Assembly: GCA_018714385.1 (NCBI GenBank)
Contig: DVNL01000002.1
Location: 91,619-155,618 of the forward strand
Reading direction: 5' to 3'
From: Candidatus Enterosoma merdigallinarum
GTDB taxonomy: Bacteria > Bacillota_I > Bacilli_A > RFN20 > CAG-288
DNA length: 64,000 bases
The notes below the pieces were generated by a model. It made no database searches. It was not told where the DNA came from and saw only the letters and a list, made by a program, of their open reading frames with translations. The position numbers and the translations under genes were made by a program. The stretch's first letter is position 1. Each line of letters starts with the position of its first letter. Positions 18,709-27,393 of the stretch are shown in pieces.

Positions 18709-20475
18709 TCAGAGTCCTTCCGTCAATAGGGCAAGAAGGGCTTTCGACCTCTCGTCTTTGTGGAGTCTTCCCTCCTTCCGTTCCTTTCGGCGGCGGAGGA
18801 CCTGCTTCCTTCTGATCTTCAGCGCCACCGCAAGGGCGATGAGGGCGAGGGCGGCAAGGAGGATGAGGATATATGCCCAGAGAGGGAGGTTCGTGTTCTT
18901 GACGTTCTCCCACATCATCAGCAGGGCGGCGTTCTGTTGGGGGCCGAAGTCCGCCATGACGGCAAGGCCGGGCAGGACGGAGGAATCGGGGTATTGGGTA
19001 TCGAACTGCCTGTCCTTCTCGCTTGCGCTCAGGCAGAAGACGGCGTCCTCGAGAGAGAAGGATTCCAATGTGCCGTCGAAGAAGTAGGCGATGTCCTTCC
19101 GGTAGTAGCTGTTCTCGATCTCCTCGTCGCTGAGGCCGTATACTGCCTCCGGGGCGACTTCCGTCAGGCCTTCGAGATAGGAGGGGTCGACAAGGCCTGT
19201 GTCCTCGTTGTAGCGGATGTCGTACCAGGAGAGGACGAGATCGAGGATGTCGTCGCCGGCGATGACGGGCGTGTAGCCGATGTAGTTCATGTTGACGGCG
19301 GCGTTCTCCGGCATGGAGAGGAAGTCGACGAACTTCTGGGCGAGGTCCTTGTGCTGGGCGTCCTTCGGGATGACCCAGCCGTCGAACCAGATGTTGGCGC
19401 CCGTGTCGGGAAGGAGGTATTTGAGGATGGTCGGGGTGAAGCTGTTCTCTCCCTCGTGGGCCTCGTTGTTCTCGTCTGCCATGTCCATGGCGTAGGCGGC
19501 ATCGCCCGACCAGGCGACGTTGATGGCGAAGTACATGCCTCTTGCCATGTCGACCTTTCCGGAATCGACTTCGAAGCCGAAGGCGTTTTCCTTCAGGGCC
19601 TGGAGGTCTCTTCCGACCCTGGCGAGGGTGTCGTCATCGTGGAGGTTGAAGATCTCGGAGACCTTGGCGTTGTATTCCTCGTCGTCATAGAGGCCTTCCT
19701 CGTATTTCCTCTTCAATGTGGAGAAGCCTTCGTGACTCTCTCCGTCCAGCTCGAAGTCCTGGTCGTAGGTCTTCATGATGCCGACGGCATAGGTGTCGCG
19801 CATGGAGTCCTTGATGGCGAGGAGGTTCTTGTATTTCTTGTCCCAGAGATTCGTCCAGTCGGAGAGGTCCTGACGCATCGCGTCCTCGCTGATGCCTCTT
19901 TCGAGGACGCCGGAGAAGCCGGGGTTGTAAAGGAGGCCGAGAGTGCCCCACATATAGCCTCGGGCGTAGTCGTTGACGACGCCCTTCTCGTGGCCTTCGA
20001 CTTCGATCTCGCCGATCTTTTCCTTGACGAAGGGAGAGACATAGCGGTCGTAGTTGGGGGTGCTGCCCTCGTCGAAGGGCTGGATGAGGTCGTCGGCGAT
20101 CATCTTCTGGATGACGTAGTCGGACGGGCAGACGAGATCGTAGTGGGCCTTTCCCGTCTTCATCTCCGCCAGCATCGTCTCGTTGGTATCGAAGGCGGAG
20201 TAGTTTACCTGGACGTTGATGCCTTCTTCCAGCATCTTTTCTTCGAAGAGGGTGATGAGGCCCTTTTCGTCGTCCTGGATGACGTTGTCCCCGTTGAGGT
20301 CCTCGTCGTCCTGGATGTAGTCTTCCCAGTTGTAGACGTTAAGCGGAACGGGGTCGGAGGAAGCGGCTTTCAGTATCCGGGCGTGATTGTCGGCCGTCTC
20401 GCCGATGCCAAGGCAATCTCCGCCGATCAAGAAGAGGGCATAGAAGAGGGGAATGAGACGCATTTTCCTTTTCAC
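18709..20475 (-). CDS. potD: Spermidine/putrescine ABC transporter substrate-binding protein with C-terminal TM anchor
   Basis: PLNVYNWEDYI, YDLVCPSDYVIQKMIADDLIQ, WGTLGLLYN; C-terminal hydrophobic helix plus basic tail; last gene of potABCD. Confidence 0.92.
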   Translation of the reverse strand: MKRKMRLIPLFYALFLIGGDCLGIGETADNHARILKAASSDPVPLNVYNWEDYIQDDEDLNGDNVIQDDEKGLITLFEEKMLEEGINVQVNYSAFDTNETMLAEMKTGKAHYDLVCPSDYVIQKMIADDLIQPFDEGSTPNYDRYVSPFVKEKIGEIEVEGHEKGVVNDYARGYMWGTLGLLYNPGFSGVLERGISEDAMRQDLSDWTNLWDKKYKNLLAIKDSMRDTYAVGIMKTYDQDFELDGESHEGFSTLKRKYEEGLYDDEEYNAKVSEIFNLHDDDTLARVGRDLQALKENAFGFEVDSGKVDMARGMYFAINVAWSGDAAYAMDMADENNEAHEGENSFTPTILKYLLPDTGANIWFDGWVIPKDAQHKDLAQKFVDFLSMPENAAVNMNYIGYTPVIAGDDILDLVLSWYDIRYNEDTGLVDPSYLEGLTEVAPEAVYGLSDEEIENSYYRKDIAYFFDGTLESFSLEDAVFCLSASEKDRQFDTQYPDSSVLPGLAVMADFGPQQNAALLMMWENVKNTNLPLWAYILILLAALALIALAVALKIRRKQVLRRRKERKEGRLHKDERSKALLALLTEGL

Positions 20476-21329
20476 TTGGCACTCCTCCTTCTGGCATGCT
20501 TTCCGGACAGGGCCTTGTTCTTCCGGTTGATCCGGATGGAATAGACGGCGACGATGACCAGGACGATGAGGAAGATGATCGTCGTCAGGGCGCGCATCTC
20601 GGGAGGGACGGCCCCCTTTTTGATCTTGGACTGGACGAGGGTGGAAAGCGTCTCGATCTGCGCTTGGCCGCTAAGAAGGCCAGGACCCCTGGTGAAGGCG
20701 GTGACGATGAAGTCGTCCAGGGAGAGGGTGAAGGAGAGAAGAAGGCCGGAAAGGATGCCGGGGATGATCTGGGGGATGACGACCTTGTTGATGGCCTTGG
20801 AGGGCGAGCAGCCGAGATCCATCGCCGCTTCGTAGAGGGAGGGATCCATCTGCAACAGCTTCGGCTTGACGTTGAGGTAGACAAAGGGCGTCGCAAGGAC
20901 GCAATGGCCTGCCAAGAGGGTCCAGAAGGAGAAGGTGGACTCGCCGCCGAAGAAATGCTGGCCGAAGAAGACGAACATGACCGTCAGGGACATGGCGATG
21001 ACGATTTCCGCATTGACGACGGGGATCTGGTTGACGTTCTCCACCAGAGTCCGCACGCCTTTCTTGGCATAGTAGATGCCGATGGCGCCAAGAGACCCGA
21101 TGAGGGTCGAGACGAGGGCGGAGATCGCCGCCAGGATCAGGGTGTTGCCAAGGGCGGTCATGATCTCCTCGTCCAGGAACAGGCGGCGATAGAGTTCCAT
21201 GGAGAAGCCTTCCCATTGGCCGGCGAGTTCCGCCGCGGTGAAGGAATAGACGATCAGATAGAAGACGGGAAGGTAGAGCAGCAGCAGGATGATGTAGATG
21301 TAGGAATAGGACAATATTTTCTTCACCAT
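20472..21329 (-). CDS. potC: Spermidine/putrescine ABC transporter permease PotC
   Basis: MVKKILSYSYIYIILLLLYLPVFYLIVYSF; EAAMDLGCSPSKAINKVVIPQIIPGILSG; start corrected downstream of the listed ORF start. Confidence 0.93.
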   Translation of the reverse strand: MVKKILSYSYIYIILLLLYLPVFYLIVYSFTAAELAGQWEGFSMELYRRLFLDEEIMTALGNTLILAAISALVSTLIGSLGAIGIYYAKKGVRTLVENVNQIPVVNAEIVIAMSLTVMFVFFGQHFFGGESTFSFWTLLAGHCVLATPFVYLNVKPKLLQMDPSLYEAAMDLGCSPSKAINKVVIPQIIPGILSGLLLSFTLSLDDFIVTAFTRGPGLLSGQAQIETLSTLVQSKIKKGAVPPEMRALTTIIFLIVLVIVAVYSIRINRKNKALSGKHARRRSAK

Positions 21330-22132
21330 GCCGAGAGTTTCCTTTCTCCACCGTTGCCTTGGAATTTGCGGGTGGCCAGCATGACGATGAAGATGATGAT
21401 CAGCATCAGAAGGGACATGAAGGATCCGCCGTTCCAGTCGGAGTTGGAGAAGGAGAGGTAGATAGAGTTTCCGAAGAGCATGATCTTGCCTTCCGAGAGG
21501 GTGTCGGAGATGACATAAGAGGAGATGGTGGGCATGAAGACCATCATGGCCGCGGAGACGATCCCGGGCATCGCTTGGGGGATGATGGCGCGGGTGAAGG
21601 TGTGGAAGGGATTGCAGCCGAGATCCTGGGCGGCTTCGATTTGGCTCTTGTCGAGCTTGAGCATCGTCGAATAGAGGGGAAGGATGGTGAAGGGGAGATA
21701 GTTGAGAACCATGCCGATCATGGTGCAAAGAAGCGGATGCTCGCCTGTCGTCGTCCCCATCCAGCCCAAGACCACGGAGAGGAGGTCTCTCAGGGCGCCG
21801 GTACGGAGGACGAAGTTGATCCACATCGGCATGATGAAGAGCATGACCAGCATATAGTTGCGGTTGATCTTCGGATTGGCGAGAAGATAGGCCAGAGGAA
21901 AGCCGATGAGAAGGCAGAGGACGGTGTTGAAGACGCCGATGAGAAGGGAGATGAGAAGAACGTTGAGCTTGACGGTGGAGGTAAAGAAGGACTTGAAGGC
22001 ATCGAGGGTGAAGAAGCCGTCGGCATCGGTGAAGGCGTAGTAGACGATGAAGAGGATGGGGATGACGACGAAGAGAAGGAGGAAGAGGGCAAAGGGCAGG
22101 GCCAATCCCTGCCGGAAGGTCTTATATTTCAT
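21323..22132 (-). CDS. potB: Spermidine/putrescine ABC transporter permease PotB
   Basis: PLAYLLANPKINRNYMLVMLFIMPMWINFVLRT, EAAQDLGCNPFHTFTRAIIPQAMPGI. Confidence 0.93.
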   Translation of the reverse strand: MKYKTFRQGLALPFALFLLLFVVIPILFIVYYAFTDADGFFTLDAFKSFFTSTVKLNVLLISLLIGVFNTVLCLLIGFPLAYLLANPKINRNYMLVMLFIMPMWINFVLRTGALRDLLSVVLGWMGTTTGEHPLLCTMIGMVLNYLPFTILPLYSTMLKLDKSQIEAAQDLGCNPFHTFTRAIIPQAMPGIVSAAMMVFMPTISSYVISDTLSEGKIMLFGNSIYLSFSNSDWNGGSFMSLLMLIIIFIVMLATRKFQGNGGERKLSAW

Positions 22133-23804
22133 AGTCCTCGAGATCTCCTCTCAGCTTCAGCTTGATGTCTTCCTTCTTCGCCGTCAGGCCGACGATGTCG
22201 CCGGGGTTGAAGGTATAGGGCGTGGCGACGAAGAAGTCCTCCTCGTTCTCGGTGCGGACGAGGATGACGTAGTGGTCGCCCTTGTAGACGGCGTTGATGA
22301 CCTCGCCCGTGACGTTCGCCTCGGAGGTGTCGTCGGAGATGGCAAGGGCTCTCGGATCGATGGTGGCGGTGACGTCGGCGTTTGCGAAGTCGTACTTCTT
22401 CTTGTCGTAGGTGACGATGCCATCCTCGTCCACGCTGGCGTTGGGGAAGAGGCAGGAGAGATCGCAGTCGAACGGGGCGTCGTCGATATAGACCTTGTGG
22501 TCCTTTCCGATGTAGCTGTCGGTGTAGATGTTGAGGTCGTTTGCCCTCTTCATCAGGTGGATGCCGTCGGGACGGATATCCAGATAGATGGGTTTCGTCT
22601 GGTCGAAGTCCTTGATGGACTGGACGAGGACCTCGTCGTGGCCGATCATGATGACGTATTGATAATGGATGCCCTTGAAGACCTTCGAGGCGATACGACC
22701 CTCAACGTAGCTGTCCTTGGGGGAGTCGGAGAGTCGGACATCCTCCGGACGGACGATGACGTCCACCCTCTCGTTGACAGGGAAGTCGTCCAGGCAATCG
22801 TAGACGTGATTGAGGAAGCGGACCTTCCTGGGGGCGATGACGGTGGCATTGTAGATGTTGGAGGAGCCGATGAAGTCGGCGACGAAGGCGTTCTGAGGCT
22901 CGTTGTAGATGGCTTCCGGCGTTCCGATCTGCTGGATGACGCCGTCGTTCATGACGATGATGGTGTCGGACATTGTCAGGGCCTCTTCTTGGTCGTGGGT
23001 GACGTAGATGAAGGTGATGCCAAGGCGCTTGTGCATCTCCTTGAGCTCCAGTTGCATGTCTTTGCGCATCTTCAGGTCGAGGGCACCGAGAGGCTCGTCG
23101 AGAAGAAGGATGAGAGGCTCACAGGTAATGGCTCTGGCGATGGCGACTCTCTGCTGCTGGCCGCCGGAGAGGGTCGTGATGTCCCTGTCCTCCAGTTCGT
23201 CGAGGTCGACGACGGAAAGGGCATGGACGACCTTTTCGTCGATCTCCTGTTCGGTGAGATGACGATATTTATAGGCTTGCACAGGCGTGGAGAGGATTTC
23301 GTGGAGTCTCTTTTCGAGAGCCTCGAGACGGGTCTCTCTCTCCTCCTTGGAGATGAGCTTGTCATGCTTGATGCGCCGTATCTGGCTTTTGACGTCCTTC
23401 ACCTTGGCCCTGTCGATCTTCATGACGGGCTTTCCTTCCTTGTCCGTCAGAGGCATCGGGATCTTCTTGTTCCTGAGGCCGAAGGCGACATTGTCATAGA
23501 CGTCGAGGTTGGGGAAGAGGGCATAGTGCTGGAAGACGGTGTTGACCGGTCTGCGATAAGGAGGGATAGTGGTGATGTTCCTTCCGTTGAGAAGGATGTC
23601 TCCGGACGTGGGCGTCTCGAATCCGGCGATCATTCTCAATGTCGTCGACTTGCCGCAGCCGGAAGGGCCGAGGATGGTGACGAACTCGCCTTTGCGGATG
23701 TTGAGGTCCATCTTGTCGATGACGGTCGTCCCATCGAAGATCTTCGTGACGTTCTTCATCTCGATGATGAAGGGCGACTCCATTTTGCCTTGAAGTTTTT
23801 CCAT
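22122..23804 (-). CDS. potA: Spermidine/putrescine ABC transporter ATPase PotA with helical insertion and duplicated C-terminal region
   Basis: [58 protein letters not shown] at 23804 after GGAGGA. Confidence 0.94.
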   Translation of the reverse strand: MEKLQGKMESPFIIEMKNVTKIFDGTTVIDKMDLNIRKGEFVTILGPSGCGKSTTLRMIAGFETPTSGDILLNGRNITTIPPYRRPVNTVFQHYALFPNLDVYDNVAFGLRNKKIPMPLTDKEGKPVMKIDRAKVKDVKSQIRRIKHDKLISKEERETRLEALEKRLHEILSTPVQAYKYRHLTEQEIDEKVVHALSVVDLDELEDRDITTLSGGQQQRVAIARAITCEPLILLLDEPLGALDLKMRKDMQLELKEMHKRLGITFIYVTHDQEEALTMSDTIIVMNDGVIQQIGTPEAIYNEPQNAFVADFIGSSNIYNATVIAPRKVRFLNHVYDCLDDFPVNERVDVIVRPEDVRLSDSPKDSYVEGRIASKVFKGIHYQYVIMIGHDEVLVQSIKDFDQTKPIYLDIRPDGIHLMKRANDLNIYTDSYIGKDHKVYIDDAPFDCDLSCLFPNASVDEDGIVTYDKKKYDFANADVTATIDPRALAISDDTSEANVTGEVINAVYKGDHYVILVRTENEEDFFVATPYTFNPGDIVGLTAKKEDIKLKLRGDLEDYEI

Positions 23805-23847
23805 GGCATTTCCTCCCACTTTTTTCGAATGTTTTCGAAACGATGAA

Positions 23848-23876
23848 AATATAGAGTATCGCCCCCGAAAATACAA
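23848..23876 (-). promoter_or_regulatory. Sigma-A-like promoter of potABCD
   Basis: Reverse strand TTGTAT-17 bp-TATATT. Confidence 0.55.
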
Positions 23877-24157
23877 TAAAAAATCGCAAAAAATTTTCCG
23901 CTGAAAATCGCTTCGGAAAAATCTGCCGTTAACGTGTTTGGATTTGAAACGAAACCCTATTGCCAAAAATTGTCAATATAGCTGAAAGAGGAGTCCATCC
24001 AACCTTATTTTGAAAACAAAAGACATGGTTGTGAAAATCGAATAGAAAAACAACAAAAAATTCTCACAATTTTTGTCGAAAAATACGCTTGTGTTTTTAT
24101 CAGGAAATTGCATCGCTTTTTTGATATGATTTTTAAAAGGTTTTCGGAGGTGCTCAA

Positions 24158-24829
24158 ATGGACTCCAAAAAGTATCAGGCATTCGTCTTCGACATGGACG
24201 GGACCATCGTCTCCTCGATAGAGGATATCGGCGATGCCGTCAATTATTCCCTGGCCTTTCACGGCCTTCCCACAAGGCGGATGGAAGAGTTTCCAGCCTT
24301 TCTCGGAAACGGATCTGTCAAGCTGATCGAGAGGGCTCTTGGAGATAAAAACCAAGCCTTCTTCCGGAAGGTCTTCGATACCTATTATTCTTATTATCTG
24401 GAGCACTATTGCGTCAAGACGCATCCCTATGACGGCATAGTGGAAAGCCTGTCTTTGGCCAAGAGGGAAGGGATTTTGCTTTTTGTCTATACCAACAAGC
24501 CGGAGAGCATCGCCAAGGAAGTCTCTGAGCACTGTTTCGGGAAAGGCTTCTTCGATGCCTTGGTTGGCATTCCCTTGGGCGGGAAGGTCAAGCCCGACCC
24601 GGAGGCCTTCCAGAAGGCGGTCATGGTGCCTTACGGCCTCGATCCCAGGCGATGCGCCTACTTCGGGGATTCCCTGACGGACATCCAAACGGCGCACAAT
24701 CTCGGGATCGAAAGGATGTATGCCGTCTCTTGGGGCTATGTCGAAAAGGAGAAGCTCCTGAAAGGAAGGCCTTATCGTCTACTGGAAAGGCCTGAGGAGA
24801 TCCAGGACGTCGTCAAAGGGACGATCTAG
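24158..24829 (+). CDS. HAD family hydrolase, phosphoglycolate phosphatase-like
   Basis: AFVFDMDGTIVSS, VYTNKPE, KPDPEAF, CAYFGDSLTDIQTAHNLG. Confidence 0.9.
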   Translation: MDSKKYQAFVFDMDGTIVSSIEDIGDAVNYSLAFHGLPTRRMEEFPAFLGNGSVKLIERALGDKNQAFFRKVFDTYYSYYLEHYCVKTHPYDGIVESLSLAKREGILLFVYTNKPESIAKEVSEHCFGKGFFDALVGIPLGGKVKPDPEAFQKAVMVPYGLDPRRCAYFGDSLTDIQTAHNLGIERMYAVSWGYVEKEKLLKGRPYRLLERPEEIQDVVKGTI

Positions 24830-27393
24830 GCCCTGCCCTGGAGTTCGGAGAGGCTCGGCGCTTGGCCGAGCCATTTTCTTTGCGAGGCATCCAAAGGCGT
24901 GAAACGATAGGGATGGAAGCCGGTGATGTTGCTTGCCGCCCGGAGCATGGCGATCTTCATCGCCTGGTATTTGCCGATGGGGCTGGTGTTGAAGTCGTCG
25001 ACGGGATCTTGCTTCAGATCCAGGGAATAGAGATAGGGATCCAGGGAGAAGGTGTCGTCGAAGAGGGAGGAGAGGCTTTCGGAGAGGATGACGTCGCTTC
25101 CGTTGTAGCCGCCGCCGTTGAAGAAGATCGGCAGGTTGAGATAGTCCGTGTCCTCGTTCTTGGCAAGGACCTGGGACTGCTGCTCCTTGATCATCTTTTT
25201 CAGAGGCAGATAGTCGTCCTCGGTGACGGAGACGGAGAAGCCATCCCCCAGTCCGCCGTGGGCGAGGATCAAGGCCGCGATGTTCTCCAGAAGCAGGGAC
25301 TCGAAGGAGAGGTCGTCATATTTCTTCCAGTCGTAGAAGCGGGTGTCGCCTTCGACGGTCATCAAGACGGGATAGGAAGTCCTCGCCATGCCGGAAGGCT
25401 GCACGTCGCCGAAGTACATGCCCGTGATCAGGGAGAGCAGGGACGTGACGTTGGAGTAGAGGAAGCTTCCCTGGGGGATGGTGTCCAAAAAGAGGGCGGA
25501 GATGCCGGAATTGTAGAAGAAGCAGTCTTTGATCGTCGTCGAGCCCTTGTAGACCTTCTTGCCGGAAGCGTCGAGGAAGCCTTCCGTGTTGGTCAGGCTC
25601 TCGGCGATCGTGTCGATAGAGGAGGCATAGTCCTCCTTGTCGTAGGCGCCTTCCTCGACGCCGACGAATTCGTTTGCCTGAGTGTTGAAGATGGCGCCGA
25701 AGGAGAGGAGGGAGTCGGCCTTGTAGTCGAAGTTTTCCAGGGAGGAGAGGCTTTGCGGGGCGAGATAGTCCTTCGCCGTCGTCTTGTGCCGGACGCCGTT
25801 TCCGTCCTCGTAGATCACTTCCTTGTCCTCGTCGACCTCGTTGAACTCGTTGCTTCCGGTCTTGACGAGGAACTCCATCCCGTTCTGGAGGAGGCAGTTG
25901 TCCAAGGTCAGATCCTGGCTGGAATAGCTCCGGAGGACGTTCCTTCCCTTCTCGAGGACGGAATCCTTGATCTGGATGCCGTCTCCGTCGATCTCCACGA
26001 CGGTTCCCGCATAGGCGAGGTTGGTGAGGTTTCCGGCGATGTTGCTGGCGTTCGCGAAATGCACGTCGTCAAGAAGGATGTCGTCTCCTTCCACGTAGAA
26101 ACCGACATTGTCCTGCCCATAGAGGGCGAAGATGGGAAGGCCGTTTTTCGTGATTGACGTCCCAGGCGTGTTAGGATCGCCAAGGCTCACATAGAGGAGA
26201 GGGCCGCGATAGAGATCTTCCTCGCCGAGAATGGCGTTTGTCGTCTGGTTTCCGAGGCTGTCGACGATAGTCTGTTCCTGGGAGGGATAGCAGAGGTCGT
26301 GGAGATTGATCTCGAAGCCGTTCCCGTAGAAGTCCTTCTGGATGTGGACGGCGGCATAGCGGAGGAGGGAGACTGGCGTCTCCGTCTTCTTTGCGTTCCA
26401 CAAATCGAGATAGGTATGGTCGTATGTGGTCTCGAAGGCATAGAGGTCCGAGCTCTGGAAGGGCCGGGAGGAAGATCCGCTTCTCCTTCCGAACAGGGAG
26501 ACGTTTTCACCGGTCGAGACGAGGTTGCCCTCCTCATCCTGCACTGGCGTCCCGTCCGTGTTCTTTTGATAGGCTCTGTCGAAGTCCAACAGGTTCTTTC
26601 TCAGGACGATCGGGATTCCTTCTTCCGAGTCGTTTGTCGCCTGCATCAGGTCGTCATAGTCGTAGACGTTCATCGCCTCTTCGATTTGGAAGGTCAAGGA
26701 GCCGTTCCCTTTGCTGGAGACGGGGTTGACGAAGGTGATCGTCGCTTCGCCTTCCTCGAGGATTTCAATCTCGTGGCTCTGGAGGTCGACTGCGACGTTC
26801 GGACTGCTTTCGATGCGGATTTCGTTTTCCGCAAAGCTCGTTGTCCCGAAGATCTCGATGTCGAAGGCCATGGCGGAATTCGGTCTCTTCTGCTGATAGG
26901 CCGAAGGCGTGTCGTAGAGACCGACGTGGTTGACGCCCGAGAGGGACTGGCTCGAGAAGGGGATCGACGGCGTGATGATGATGGCGCCGGAATCGCCGAC
27001 GATCCGGGCAAGGAAGTAATCGGAGACGTTTCCTTTTTCGTTTGCGCATTCGACCCGGCAGATGCCCTCGTCGTGGAAGACGAGATAGCTCTCCTCTCCC
27101 TCCTTCTCTATCGAGGCGATGGCGCTTGCCTCTTTTGTCTGGGGATCCAGACAGGACCAAACGAGCTCGTTTCCATCGCTTAAGGGATAGCGTTCGTCAT
27201 AGACAGGCGTCGCCTTCAAAAGCGTCCGTTTTTGGGACAGGGAGAATGGGTTCTCCGTGCCGCTCTTGTAGGACCAGGATATCCCGGTGATGTCCGTCTC
27301 CACAGAGCGGATGATGACCTTCGAGGTGACGAAGGCGAAGATGGCGATGATGAAGGGCAGGCACAAAAGGAGCAGTATCGCTTTCTTTCTCAT
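24826..27393 (-). CDS. Large membrane-anchored extracellular protein, possibly beta-helix-like, unknown function
   Basis: 855 aa, single N-terminal TM helix, long beta-rich ectodomain with NALLQNG/ILLDDVHFANASNI-type segments; overlaps the ABC permease gene. Confidence 0.7.
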   Translation of the reverse strand: MRKKAILLLLCLPFIIAIFAFVTSKVIIRSVETDITGISWSYKSGTENPFSLSQKRTLLKATPVYDERYPLSDGNELVWSCLDPQTKEASAIASIEKEGEESYLVFHDEGICRVECANEKGNVSDYFLARIVGDSGAIIITPSIPFSSQSLSGVNHVGLYDTPSAYQQKRPNSAMAFDIEIFGTTSFAENEIRIESSPNVAVDLQSHEIEILEEGEATITFVNPVSSKGNGSLTFQIEEAMNVYDYDDLMQATNDSEEGIPIVLRKNLLDFDRAYQKNTDGTPVQDEEGNLVSTGENVSLFGRRSGSSSRPFQSSDLYAFETTYDHTYLDLWNAKKTETPVSLLRYAAVHIQKDFYGNGFEINLHDLCYPSQEQTIVDSLGNQTTNAILGEEDLYRGPLLYVSLGDPNTPGTSITKNGLPIFALYGQDNVGFYVEGDDILLDDVHFANASNIAGNLTNLAYAGTVVEIDGDGIQIKDSVLEKGRNVLRSYSSQDLTLDNCLLQNGMEFLVKTGSNEFNEVDEDKEVIYEDGNGVRHKTTAKDYLAPQSLSSLENFDYKADSLLSFGAIFNTQANEFVGVEEGAYDKEDYASSIDTIAESLTNTEGFLDASGKKVYKGSTTIKDCFFYNSGISALFLDTIPQGSFLYSNVTSLLSLITGMYFGDVQPSGMARTSYPVLMTVEGDTRFYDWKKYDDLSFESLLLENIAALILAHGGLGDGFSVSVTEDDYLPLKKMIKEQQSQVLAKNEDTDYLNLPIFFNGGGYNGSDVILSESLSSLFDDTFSLDPYLYSLDLKQDPVDDFNTSPIGKYQAMKIAMLRAASNITGFHPYRFTPLDASQRKWLGQAPSLSELQGRA

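Noticed and set aside
18760-20544. 594-aa plus-strand ORF opposite potD
   Set aside because: Shadow ORF: low-complexity V/D/E/G-rich translation opposite a well-supported gene.
22047-23846. 599-aa plus-strand ORF opposite potA
   Set aside because: Shadow ORF opposite a strongly supported ABC ATPase.
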